From positions 967,694 to 1,031,693 of the forward strand of contig MU006222.1 of NCBI GenBank assembly GCA_010093685.1: DNA of 64,000 nucleotides, written 5' to 3'. The translations under genes were made by a program, and so were the position numbers. The DNA comes from Ophiobolus disseminans. Its lineage: Eukaryota > Ascomycota > Dothideomycetes > Pleosporales > Phaeosphaeriaceae. Of the stretch, positions 1 to 9,823 are shown piece after piece (the stretch's first letter is position 1; each line of letters opens with the position of its first letter). The notes below the pieces were generated by a model, which was not told the DNA's origin, made no database searches, and saw only the letters and a list, made by a program, of their open reading frames with translations.

Positions 1-677
1 CACTAGGCGTCAGTCTGCGTGGCTTCCATGACACATATTTTGAGGAAAAGGAGAGCGTATCAGACAACACCAAGGTCTCCGTTTCAGAGTTCGAGACCCA
101 GCTCACGAAGCTGATTCAACACACTGAGAACTACCTCCCGCAGGAAGAGGGCTACTCAAGAGGTGCTATTAGCGATTTGCTTGGCATCTCAGAGGATGAA
201 CTAAACAAGCGCTACATGTCAAAGTTCCCCGTTCGTGCCGACAAGTTCATGCTACGCCAGCGCGCCCTCCACGTCTTCACAGAAGCCCTACGTGTCATTA
301 AATTCAGATCTCTCCTCTCATCGCCACCATCGAGCGGCAAAGAGTTGATCGAATCGCTCGGCGCGCTTATGAACACGACGCAGATTTCATGTCGCGAGAT
401 CTATGACTGCAGTTGCCCTGAGCTCGATGAGCTGTGTGACTTGGCGAGAGCAGCAGGTGCTGCAGGCTCCAGACTGACGGGCGCAGGTTGGGGAGGATGC
501 AGTGTGCACCTGGTGCCGAAAGACAAGGTCGAAGCTGTTAAGAAGGCGTGGGAAGAGAAGTACTACAGGAAAAGGTTTCCGGACATCAACGAAGAGAAGC
601 TGGCGCAAGCGGTCGTTGTCAGCAAGCCAGGTAGCGGCAGTGTGTTGTTCAAGGTCACGGGCGAGAAGCTCTCATAA
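1..677 (+). CDS. GAL1: Galactokinase, C-terminal part (5' end outside window)
   Basis: The reading frame is open from base 3 to the stop at 675-677 and enters from the left edge, so start and N-terminus are missing. Galactokinase (GHMP kinase family) phosphorylates galactose at C1 with ATP, the first committed cytosolic step of the Leloir pathway. The third GHMP glycine-rich motif is visible as LTGAGWGGCSVHLV at about 465-506, followed by the usual C-terminal tail ending GSVLFKVTGEKLS. The helical segment before it (FRSLLSS..ELIESLGALMN..) matches the C-terminal lobe of eukaryotic galactokinases. No intron is seen in this part. GalNAc kinase is the only close alternative. Confidence 0.9.
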   Translation, partial: LGVSLRGFHDTYFEEKESVSDNTKVSVSEFETQLTKLIQHTENYLPQEEGYSRGAISDLLGISEDELNKRYMSKFPVRADKFMLRQRALHVFTEALRVIKFRSLLSSPPSSGKELIESLGALMNTTQISCREIYDCSCPELDELCDLARAAGAAGSRLTGAGWGGCSVHLVPKDKVEAVKKAWEEKYYRKRFPDINEEKLAQAVVVSKPGSGSVLFKVTGEKLS

Positions 678-1092
678 GCCTCAGTGCAGTGGCGTGTGAG
701 TGTGTGCGTGAGGAGGTTGGCTAGGTACGTCAAACCTTCTGACACCACGCGAACAGCGCATGTTAGTCACACCCACAAAAACATTCAAAGAGAGCGACAG
801 CATCATCGCCTTTGGTGTTATGCTTCAAAGTCATCGATGCAGTCACATCTTTCTTACAGTCACGATTCTCCATATCATTCAAGTGCAACCACTTCACTGT
901 TCCAAACACGCTGCACTGCAGCCATGACCGTGACCTCAAAAGCCCAGTCTCCTTCCTTTTGTCACCTTCTCCTTTACTATTGTCTTCCATCTAGGAACTA
1001 CCGCTGCTGCTTTGCACACCCCATACCCAGGCATCCCACCACCAATCCAAATTAACCTCCCCCCCCCTAAACCCACCCTTCGCCACCAAACC
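678..1092. other. Intergenic, GAL1 to next gene
   Basis: This is the 3' flank of galactokinase and 5' flank of the next gene. Nothing beyond a pyrimidine-rich stretch just before the ATG at 1093 is recognised. Confidence 0.5.
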
Positions 1093-1635
1093 ATGGCCAA
1101 AACATGGTACCGCAAGAAACCCTCCCGCGCAAGCAAAGCCTACACAAAAAACTGGCGCCACCGCTCTCCCACCAAAACAGCCTTCGACCCCACGCTTTTC
1201 AGCGAAGACTCGATTCAAAGACAACTCGCATATCTGGTTCCACGCCTGCATGAGGGGTACGATGAGAGATATAGCGAGGACTTCGCGTTTGAAGACGCAC
1301 ATGCGAAGCCGGAGGAGTGCTGCTGGCATGCGTGTGGGTCGTTGGAGTGGATTTGGTGCTGTGGGCATACGTGTTGGATGACAGGGGGGGAAGAGCGAGC
1401 GGAGGGGGACGAAGGGGTTGTGGAGGATGTGCCGGATTCTGGGGAGGGGAAGAGTGTGGAGAGCAGGAGCTGTGAGGGTGTTGAGGATAGCCTGGGTGTG
1501 GTGACGGATGGAGATTTGGGAGAGGAAAAGGGCGCGAAGGTAGACGCGAGTGCTTTTCGGTGGTGGAGAGATGCGTGGCCGTGTGACTTTTGTGGGGTGG
1601 AGTGCTTTTGTGACGTCGCTGTTGCGGCTTGTTGA
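1093..1635 (+). CDS. Hypothetical Cys/Trp-rich acidic protein
   Basis: Single-exon frame of 180 codons. The ATG at 1093 has a good fungal context (AACCATGG) and opens a basic N-terminus (MAKTWYRKKPSRASKAYTKNW). The middle has closely spaced Cys, His and Trp (PEECCWHACGSLEWIWCCGH at about residues 72-91), then an acidic Glu/Gly/Asp-rich stretch, then a second Cys cluster (CDFCGVECFC) near the C-terminus. The paired Cys clusters suggest metal binding or disulfides, but no family is recognised. No signal peptide or membrane segment is evident. A frame on the opposite strand is also open here, so the strand rests mainly on the start context. Function unknown. Confidence 0.45.
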   Translation: MAKTWYRKKPSRASKAYTKNWRHRSPTKTAFDPTLFSEDSIQRQLAYLVPRLHEGYDERYSEDFAFEDAHAKPEECCWHACGSLEWIWCCGHTCWMTGGEERAEGDEGVVEDVPDSGEGKSVESRSCEGVEDSLGVVTDGDLGEEKGAKVDASAFRWWRDAWPCDFCGVECFCDVAVAAC

Positions 1636-1947
1636 GTTGTGCGAGGGCATTTGGGAGGTGGCTTGGCTTCGGATAAGAGCTGAGTTGCGACGGAGAATTG
1701 ACGAGCGATGATTTAGAACGTTTGGTGTCCGGATGGTTATCATACGGGCGGATTGCAGCAGCCAGCACGTGCGACGGTAGGACTTCATGTTCACTTTCAT
1801 CAGTCATCTTCACTGGACGAGATACATATACCATTTTCAATTTTCACTAAAACACCAAGACTCACACTACAAAACCATAGTCAAGCGAACACCATATCCC
1901 TCATACTACGAACACTTACCAATCTTCGTCATCCCACACCTTCCACT
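1636..1947. other. Intergenic
   Basis: Short spacer acting as 3' flank of one small gene and promoter of the next. No specific element recognised. Confidence 0.4.
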
Positions 1948-2502
1948 ATGTCGAACCACTATACGGCCTCAACCTCCACACGAATCACCATCATCGACGC
2001 CAAAGAACAATTCGGAATCCTCGAAACCGCACTCCAAATCAACAGAAGCACAGTCAAAGAAAGCCGGGCCTTCCTCGCCGCACTCCGCACGCACAACGCC
2101 GCCACCCCAGAAGACGTAGAACCCCCAATCAACACAAAAGTAACAGAAGACGAACTCCTCTCCCACCCATCAACCCACGCCCTATCCCACACCCTACGCA
2201 TCCTCCTGACCCTATGCCAACACACCCTCACCCACCTAGAAGCCTCTCACGCGCGCATCAAGACAACGACACGCGCGCTTCAAGCACAAACACAGGCGCT
2301 GCGTGTGCGCGTGCGAGACCTGGACTTCAGCTTCTCGGCGTACCAGGTCATGATGCTGTGGGCGGTGGAAGGTGCGCTGGAGGGCGTGGAGGATGTTTGG
2401 GCGGAGGGTGTGGAGGAGCTGGAAGGATTGTACGGGGAGGAGAGGGTTGGGTTGGTGAGGGCGTGCGGGGGGTTGGAGGGGGTGATTGGGGGGTTGGGGT
2501 AG
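1948..2502 (+). CDS. Hypothetical alpha-helical protein, 184 aa
   Basis: Single-exon frame. The ATG at 1948 (CACTATGTC) is preferred over an upstream in-frame non-ATG extension. The protein is predicted to be nearly all helix: heptad-like Leu/Ala spacing runs from about residue 15 to 120 (for example LTHLEASHARIKTTTRALQA), suggesting a coiled coil, then a Glu/Val/Gly-rich tail ends VIGGLG. No catalytic motif, signal peptide or membrane span is visible. The strong third-position GC in the second half is that of expressed fungal genes. Family and role not recognised. Confidence 0.5.
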   Translation: MSNHYTASTSTRITIIDAKEQFGILETALQINRSTVKESRAFLAALRTHNAATPEDVEPPINTKVTEDELLSHPSTHALSHTLRILLTLCQHTLTHLEASHARIKTTTRALQAQTQALRVRVRDLDFSFSAYQVMMLWAVEGALEGVEDVWAEGVEELEGLYGEERVGLVRACGGLEGVIGGLG

Positions 2503-3450
2503 GAGGAGGGAAGGATTGATGGAGGAGGTGGTGAATGGGGTTTATTTTGGATTGTGGGTAGGATGGGGGGTTGGATGTGGTGTAGTGGTGTTGGGGATTC
2601 TCGGGCTAGGATTGAGGTAACGACTGGATTGTACATGTCGTCGCCTCATGCGTGCCCTGTTTTCTTCAGGAGCAACCAGGTCCCGGACGTGCTTCGTCCG
2701 GCTTCATGGTAACGAGATCGGATGTATATCGTTCTAGCTTGCCACGCCGAACAAAAGGAATGGGTTTGTTATATTGGTATGTACGCACTGCATAGGCAGC
2801 GAGGCCTCCCACTATTATGGAGACCGGGAAGATTGAGCCGCATTGGGGAGTTTCACTTAGAACTTACGCGACTCAGTCACCAAATATGTTCTTGAAACGG
2901 TACCTAGGTAAGTTCCTGGTGACAAAGATTGCGGCATCTCGAGCTCAACGACTTCAGCTGCGGTGGCGTAAGCTTCATCACGAACGTTTTGTCGTTGCAC
3001 GGTTCTACCTATCGTCATCAGAGGGGAACAAGATATTAAAATTTGAAGGAGTGTCCACTGAAGACTTGAAGGATTGTGCTAGGATAAGCTGCAAGATGTT
3101 GCCTCCGATGGCCTGAAACGAGGTCTTGGCTGCAGCCGCGGCCGTTGGTGGGACTCGCTTAATGATATGGAGAATCTGTTCGCATCACCTGATTGTAGAT
3201 GTCGTGTGTCTGAGCAGTGATTTAGACGCGTGTTGTGCCAAGTTGAGTCGGAAGTGAAGGCGCAGTACAATGAGGCGCGGAGCACTCTTCCAGCTCCCCG
3301 GCCGGCGGGTCGGTGCGATAAAGGCTAACTCAACCAGGCACGCTAATGTAGCTAGATGGAACCTTGGAACACTGGAACTGAGGAGAGATGCAAAACCATC
3401 ACACTTGCTACGCTCGGATCCATGCCTGCGGATGCATTCAATCGTGGGAT
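2503..3450. other. Intergenic, about 0.95 kb
   Basis: Short open frames occur on both strands, but none has a credible start, codon bias or splice support. The right end runs into the decayed gene below. Confidence 0.4.
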
Positions 3451-3499
3451 TTGATGATGAATCCTCCAGGCACCGCGCCAGCGTGCCGAAAGATCTAGG

Positions 3500-3990
3500 G
3501 GCTTCCAAGGTTCGGGACGGACGCGGCCCTGCATCCGCTTCGTCGCTTCGTGGGGCATGGGCACATGGTGACCATGACTCTTGGACCGTAACAGACACCA
3601 TGGAATGCGATCCTGTCAGGCGGAGCTTCTCTGGATTGGAGACGGCACGGAGCTCACCCCAACCGTTGTTGTCGAGGTTGTTGTAGGCACGCCATTCGAC
3701 CCACGGGTACGTACCGCGCATTTCTTGCTCTGAACAAGCATGGTACTGCCATGCTCATCCAGTAACGCCATGAGCAAGTACCACATCCCCTTGTCAAATT
3801 GCCCCGTCTTACGTTCCGTCACAGGCTCGTACAGTTCAAGATGATCTTGCTGGCTAATATTCCATATGCATCCATGGATGCCCTGTGTTTCGAGCATGGG
3901 TCAGCGGGCCTCAAAGGTGAACATGCCGCCATCTAAGTCTTCTGCCCGCTTGATCGACATGTTCTCGACCACTTTGGCTTGACAGTGTAT
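3500..3990 (-). pseudogene. Decayed unknown gene (in-frame stop plus frameshift)
   Basis: Three minus-strand stretches read as ordinary protein but cannot be joined. From about 3990 to 3904 the frame reads QAKVVENMSIKRAEDLDGG and ends in TGA at 3903-3901. The same frame resumes at once (PMLETQGIHGCIWNIS..) and runs to about 3730, ending near DEHGSTMLVQ. The next credible sequence (TYPWVEWRAYNNLDNNGWGE..) is in another frame, as if one base were lost or gained near 3730. Splicing could in principle explain the frame change but not the adjacent TGA. The relic lies in the upstream region of the divergent membrane-protein gene. Family not recognised. Confidence 0.4.
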
Positions 3991-4051
3991 AAGTGCAGGG
4001 CCACAGACCTCGGATCAGCATATCTCCTCGATCTTCTCGAACCTCGACACC

Positions 4052-5446
4052 ATGGGTACTCCTGCCCCACCAAAGCAGCTCTCAGATCTCGATCCCGCTG
4101 TGGTTGCCTTTAGCAATGCACCCGCTTTGCTCGCTCAGACGGCACCTTTCTTCAGTCTTGCGGCACTGGTCGTGATTGGCCGCTGCTATGTCCGCGTGTT
4201 TATGCTCAGAGCGTTTGGCAAAGATGACTGGACGATCCTCTTGGCTATGGTCAGTACTGATGGACTCCACCCACGATTGAGGGATCCGCTGACACCGTGG
4301 ATTGTCAGTTAATGGCAGTTGCTTGCTTTACGTGCTACATTGTAGAGATTTCATGTGGTGTGGGGAAATACACGGCCGTGATACGAGCAAACCCCGAGAC
4401 TTACCGGACACTTCTTAAGGCTCGCCTGATACATCAAATCACGGTTATGACGGGAATTTCCCTTGTCAAGATCTCAATCTCCTTCCTCTTGTTGCGTCTT
4501 GCGGCCAGGAAAACGTATAAATGGTTTCTATGGGGCATGATAGGGTTCATGGGGGCTTTCACATTGACGTGTTTAGGAACTCTTGGTAAGATAATCAATC
4601 AATGCGATAATATGACTGGTACTGACTTTTGCAGTAAGTCGCGATGACAACCCGGCGGTCTCAGTGTTCTGCACCAGTCACACTATTCGTAGACTTACAC
4701 TTAGTAGATTTTCCAATGCATACCCGTGGCAGCGACCTGGGACATGAGATTGCGTGCCCCTCCTTTTGGTACAGGCAACGCAAAATGCTTTAGTGGCCCA
4801 ACATTCAGCAGAATCGGGCTTATGAACGCAGGTTCGTGAAGACACCCCACCCGATTCAACTACCCACACTGACTCGACGCACATAGTTGTGAACATTACA
4901 ACCGATTTCATGCTCGCAATAGTCCCAATTCCCCTCATATGGAAACTTCAACTCAATATCCAAGCACGCATATCACTCGTAGCCATCTTATCACTCGGAT
5001 TCTTCGCAGCCATCGCCGGTATCATCAAACAAACGAATGCGACTCAGTTTCGCGACCCCGAGCCTTACGTGAAGGACGCATATACTATCTGGAATTTCAT
5101 CGAGCTCTATGTCGGCATCGTTGCAGCCTCGCTACCCGCGCTGAAACCTCTGTTTAGTTGGCTACATAACACCACGCGCGGTCTGAGCAAAGGCACCAGA
5201 GGTACCGGTCTAGGAAGTACTCCTGTTGGAGGTGGTTACCAGAAACAGACAGGTTCTGCCGACATTGTGCTGCACGACTACAAAGGTGGACCTTCAGTTA
5301 GAATATCTTCAAATCCATATGATCGAAGTAACACGGCGAGGGACTTGGGAGGGGCGAAGGGCAGCGAGGACAGTATCTTGTCGCATGACAACCGGGAGAG
5401 AGTGCCGAACAGTATCATGGTGACGAGGCAGGTGCAAGTCAACTGA
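4052..5446 (+). CDS. Fungal rhodopsin-domain integral membrane protein (Pth11-like/SAT4-like)
   Basis: Exons called: 4052-4249, 4309-4585, about 4708-4831, 4887-5446. Seven hydrophobic segments are spread over the exons, starting FFSLAALVVIGRCYVRVFML and ending NFIELYVGIVAASLPALKPL. Family marks visible are FGKDDWTILLAM after TM1, the loop GVGKYTAVI, the QCIPVAATWD segment, and VVNITTDFMLAIVPIPLIW. The last ~75 residues form a polar cytoplasmic tail. These fungal plasma-membrane proteins resemble GPCRs, but ligands are mostly unknown. The junction of exons 2 and 3 is a problem: the donor at 4586 cannot be joined in frame to the exon holding FQCIPVAA with a normal acceptor (see findings), so the gene may carry a 1-nt lesion. 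Confidence 0.7.
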
Positions 5447-6155
5447 AAGGCACTCTGGCCTCGTACGCCTGGGATGTAGACTCATGTGCGTTCCCCTTAA
5501 GACTCTGCGTTTGTACATAAAAACAATGTCTTTGGCGATCTTACCAGCCGGTCACGAGAAGGGGATGCCGTGGTCATGTGCATTTCCATATCACGCCACT
5601 GAAAGGCCTTGAATTACTCAAAAATTATTCATCCGATATTCTGTGTTTCTATCACGACAGTTCTTCCGCAGTTGCGACGACGCAATCTACCTCTAGTCGG
5701 ACTGCGATCATCATTGACCAGTCGCGTACTCTCATGTAGCACAGTCACTCTCGCTCCCGTTCCATGACGAATGGAAGCAAACTTTTGCCGTCCAGTCAGC
5801 TACATTACAGACCAATCACACCACAAACAAAAACTACATGCAGTAATGTTTGGTGGTTGCGAGCGCGGGTCTCTCTGCCTCAAGCGGCAGTGCTGGGCGG
5901 CTATCAGGAGAGTATCGAGGAAATTGGTAACAGTACCATTTAGGCACTTTATTGCGAAGAACAACAGATAGGCCGTGGATAGCGCAAGTCCTATCTGAGG
6001 GTTGAGAGATAAGACCAATTAGGGGTCCTGATAGAACAAACTTGGGCTTCAGTGGTGGGTGAAAGAAGGGCGTTAGCCGACGGAAGCATATGTTGAAGAT
6101 TGCGGCGATTTCGTGACCAGGAAGATGGAGTGAGATAGCGCACGGACAGACTTGC
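5447..6155. other. Intergenic
   Basis: 3' flank of the membrane-protein gene. No convincing gene or RNA seen. Confidence 0.4.
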
Positions 6156-6342
6156 TATCAGTCAGGCCAGTCCGATTTCAATCAGGCCGCCGCCCATATT
6201 TGGCAGGCCGGAGCCTCTCGGCCTGGCCTGATTGACCGGCAAGGCGTCGCAGAGGTCATATTTGAGGACTGATTTGACTGCCAAGAATGATATTTTTAGG
6301 TCAGACTGATTGACTGATTGAGGCCTGATATCAGAAATTGCT
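6156..6342. repeat. Palindrome-rich TCAGGCC repeat cluster, possible MITE
   Basis: The heptamer TCAGGCC and its complement GGCCTGA recur in both orientations. A perfect 10-bp inverted repeat, CAATCAGGCC at 6179-6188 and GGCCTGATTG at 6225-6234, encloses a GC-rich spacer. The outer edges are also loosely inverted: TATCAGTCAGGCC at left against GGCCTGATATCAG at right. TGATTGACTGATTG is a short direct repeat inside. Non-coding, in a gene-free stretch. A small non-autonomous DNA transposon or a strong hairpin would both fit. Confidence 0.35.
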
Positions 6343-7252
6343 CTCAAAATTGCTGCGCTAAGCTTTGTATAGTAGCTAGCCCCCTATGTGTGTTTATAAA
6401 CTATAGAGGTGGGTGCGTCCGCAGTAGTACCATTCGAAAGATCAGGATCTATACTCTAGATACTTAGTTGTGCATGTAATCTACCTCGAAGAGGGCTGCG
6501 CGCTCGCCGCTTAAAGTGTAGTATCTTGCGCAGACGAGGCACGTGACCTCCTACGTAAGAGCCGCGCTAAGTCTAGAGTAGCATCTACGCGATCGACTCA
6601 ACCACACCTCATCACATCGCCGCCGTGTCCATTCCAACTCTTGCCGAAAGCAAGCCTAGAAAATCCTAGAAAGGCTCTTAGTGCCGGTGCGACGTCTGTT
6701 GATGCTGCGAATACCCCCTAGATGTACTCTTAACAAACGGAACGCTCCGTCACAACACTGTAAAGCCATTAATCCTGTTAGGATCACGATAATGCGCGCT
6801 TGGGTAACGCATAGAGTGGAATGCAGTTTGTGAACGGGCACGAAGGGCGGTCCAGCACGGTGGCAGCTATTCCAACAGAAGGGCAGGTGGTTGGGCTCAA
6901 CAACTCAGTCGCAAACATCTGATGGTGAGTCCTAATATATTTAAAAACTAGTCGTAGGAAGATATGAAACAGAACGAGTGAGAGCGAGGCGGTCGAATTT
7001 GCGGAAGCAGAGGATGGATTCGCAGCTACCTACAGATACAAGCATTGGATCCTTCGAAGCCTCGGTGATAGAGGCGCATTCAACACACTCGAACACTTTC
7101 TTCAACATACACAGTAAAAGTCCCACAACATAGCTATGTTCCCGGGCTTTGTTGCCCTCTCGCACTGAATACTAATCAATCCGCATCCAATCGTCTTTCT
7201 ACACACTCCTTCCCCAACAAGCTCACGGACGTACCCAGAACGCTATATCGGT
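6343..7252. other. Intergenic
   Basis: No gene seen. It serves as 3' flank of the minus-strand gene that ends at 7253. Confidence 0.4.
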
Positions 7253-8159
7253 TTACTTAATGTTTACACGTCTGGCAATGGGCAATGGAGGAATGCCCCA
7301 CTTTGTCTCGCCGCCAACCCGAACAAGTCTTGCACAGAGCCGCTTCGTCGTAATGCAGTTGTCGCACGTCCTGAAGATGGTTCCCTGGGCCTGATCGTAC
7401 CTGCAGTCTTGCGTCTTGCGTCCAATCGTACACCGACTAACACGATAACCACGGTCCAGGTGGGTCGGCGGGTCAGCTACCATCCACTGGAACTTGCTAA
7501 ACCTTGGTCCGTCCGATTGATTATCCTGGTAGAAAGATATCTGGATGTCACGGATGGTGGCTGGTGGCAGTATCTTTAGTTGCTGCCATGAGCCGCTCTG
7601 CGTGCCATCTGGCATGAAGAGGACGAAGTCCGAAAGGCGGGCGAACCTCACGGTATTTTCCCCATTGACCCTGCCGACGATACCTTCTCCAAGCATGGTC
7701 TTCTCCCTGCGAAAATTTATGATGGATACAATGGGGGCTGTTGGTGTTTGCTCGTTCTGCGCTCTGCGACTTCGCGACTTTCTCTGTAGGATGGGTGGGT
7801 CGTCTTCGTCTTCCGAATCAGATACAACTCGCTTCATCGCAGGGCGCGCAGCCCGGTCTCCTAGGCCCTTCCGGTTGGGCGAGCTTACGTTTTTCGTATC
7901 AGTCCGCAGTGTCTGTCTTTGTGCCTGTTCTGCAGCTGGTGGAGATGAAGCCATTGCATGTCAGTTTGAGTGAAACATTGTCCGGACGTTACTTACTTCT
8001 AGCTAGATTCACCTCTCGCGCCTCATCATCAAGTACTCCTATTGTTGGGTGCCTTGTTATATCGTTCAGGATTAAAGCAGCAAGCTCTTCACGGGCCTTG
8101 CGGCTAGGACCTGGAGACAGACTGTAACTGATCATTGCGTTCAGATCCTTGTCGCTCAT
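7253..8159 (-). CDS. Hypothetical protein with C-terminal Cys cluster
   Basis: Two exons fit well: 8159 to about 8011 and about 7932 to 7253, with a GTAAGT donor and a CTGAC branch before CACCAG. The join gives NLAR|TAEQAQRQT. The N-terminal part is helical (MSDKDLNAMISYSL..), then a basic, acidic-Ser segment (VVSDSEDEDDPP) resembles a nuclear phospho-region. The last ~150 residues look like a compact fold ending with C-x8-C (CTIGRKTQDC) and CDNCITTKRLC, possible zinc ligands. The start is uncertain: the frame continues upstream to about 8220 (CGFADARQKLFES before MSDK), and an earlier exon near 8270-8340 could splice on. No family recognised. Confidence 0.6.
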
Positions 8160-8562
8160 GCTTTCGAATAACTTCTGGCGGGCGTCGGCAAAGCCACATC
8201 GCCTGACAGAGCAAGAAGGGTGTTAAAGTAGTTTGCAAACCAGCCACAGTGTAGAGGCTCACCTTGGGGGCAGGCGAATACTGGTTGAGCTGTTATGGTC
8301 ATAAAACGAAGAATAAATCTGTATCTGTAGGGGTGCATTTGTTTTGTGGAGCGGGGCTAGTGCGTCGAAAACGGGAAGTGAAAACAGGTGCTAAGGCAAC
8401 GAGGCTTTCGGTATGAGGAAAGACTGAGATTTTCAACTACCAAGTACGCTTATATTGAGCCATTCCCTAGTATTCTCCCGTTCGATGCTTACAAAAGGTG
8501 GCTAGGCTACTACATAATGATCAAGCCATGCTCGCGATGGCATATGATACAGATCATCATCC

Positions 8563-9030
8563 CTACCATCCGAGGTTCGTTTGCTCCACAAAGTCGTACA
8601 CAAAGACCTGCTCCAACAACGGATCTGTCTCTTTCTGGGACCTGTTAGTGGCATACAATTGGTCGGAAACCGCAACGAACCTTTAATCTATCATGTCCGG
8701 GATCCCGGTCAAACTCCTTTCTCGCTTCCTCGCTCTACATTCGTTAGTCACATCGGCCCTGGCACCACGAGCGTCCGGCTAGCGAACCTTGAAGACAACT
8801 ATGAAGCCCGTATCCCAGTGCGTATCCCGCTTCACGTTCGTGAGGTCGAGTGGCGTATTCAACGGTCGCCCACCTTTCGGCGGCGCAACGGTCAGCTCTG
8901 GATGTTCTGCGTAGAGATCAAGGAATGCGCTTGTCCGGCCGCCTTTCTGTTCATCCGTGACGTGGGGTCTGAATCTGAAGCATGCGATGCGCGTTACAGG
9001 GCTATTGTCGGAGTTGCTGATGGTAGTCAT
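8563..9030 (-). CDS. Dabb-fold (stress-responsive A/B barrel) protein
   Basis: Three exons: 9030-8788, 8734-8681, 8634-8563, giving 121 residues. The N-terminus VTRIACFRFRPHVT is the first beta strand and turn typical of Dabb proteins (ferredoxin-like dimeric alpha+beta barrel). Later come strand DTGFIVVFK, helix SEEARKEFDRDPGHDRLK (the usual F/Y-x-x-DP segment) and the last strand LLEQVFVYDFVE. The second intron has a perfect CTAAC branch two bases before a first AG; the acceptor that keeps the frame is the next AG at 8635. The ATG at 9030 is chosen because upstream residues look like non-coding translation. Such small proteins act in stress responses or as polyketide cyclase-like enzymes; the exact role is unknown. 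Confidence 0.65.
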
Positions 9031-9823
9031 GGTGGTACGAATAGGCCAAGACTTGATAGTAAGGTGAAGAAGTGGAAGCACCCTGCGACAAGTGAAAAGT
9101 CGAGAACTTGAAGATGGCCAGGACATGTCTCGTACGGGACGGATAAGATGATGCGGCACGGATCGTGCCCTGCAAGTCACTGTAAGCTAATCAACAACAT
9201 CACACATCATTGGTAGTCACGTCTTCCTGCAGGGTTGCTTAGCGGGGTGATACGCGTGAGGGGAGCCGAAACGATCAACATCACATCACACAACAACAGA
9301 TTCAGGACGTGGTGGGTTTTCTATTTTTTCTTATTTTTTGTGATTAATCCAAGTGTTGTTTAGAAAGTCAATAGCATGCGAAAGTACAGCAAAAGGAAAA
9401 TAAGCCATGCAAGGCAATCCAGCCTTGCGACCGGACCTGTACAACAAAGCCATGCAAGGCTATGGTGGCTTAAGGGGAAGGAAATCTATGGGCATCGTGT
9501 CGTGATTGTCGTGGATCTCGTGTGCAAGTGAACCAGAGAAAACAGATTCTTTTCAGCAACGCCTCCAGTAGGCTGAGCAGTGGATGCTCACGCACACAGG
9601 AGGACGCGAGCGTCTACGATCTCTTCGGCTGATATGACGATGGGTAGCTGCAAAAAATTCCAAGCTGTTCGCCACAGCTCTCTCGGGTATATTTAGCTCA
9701 TTACGTGGTGAGCCAGAAGTAGGTGGTCCTCCCGACGACCTACCTCACCCGGAGAATCCCTTGACCGCTCACATTAGCCCTCTACAAGCGAGCGCGAGCT
9801 CAAGGAGATGATTCAAAAGCCGT
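9031..9823. other. Intergenic
   Basis: Holds two copies of AGCCATGCAAGGC (9403-9415 and 9448-9460) but no gene. Shared 5' flank of one gene and 3' flank of the next. Confidence 0.4.

Noticed and set aside
991..1840. Long minus-strand frames opposite the two small genes at the left
   Set aside because: They are Pro/His/Ser-rich antisense translations with weak starts; the plus-strand ATGs have better context and composition.
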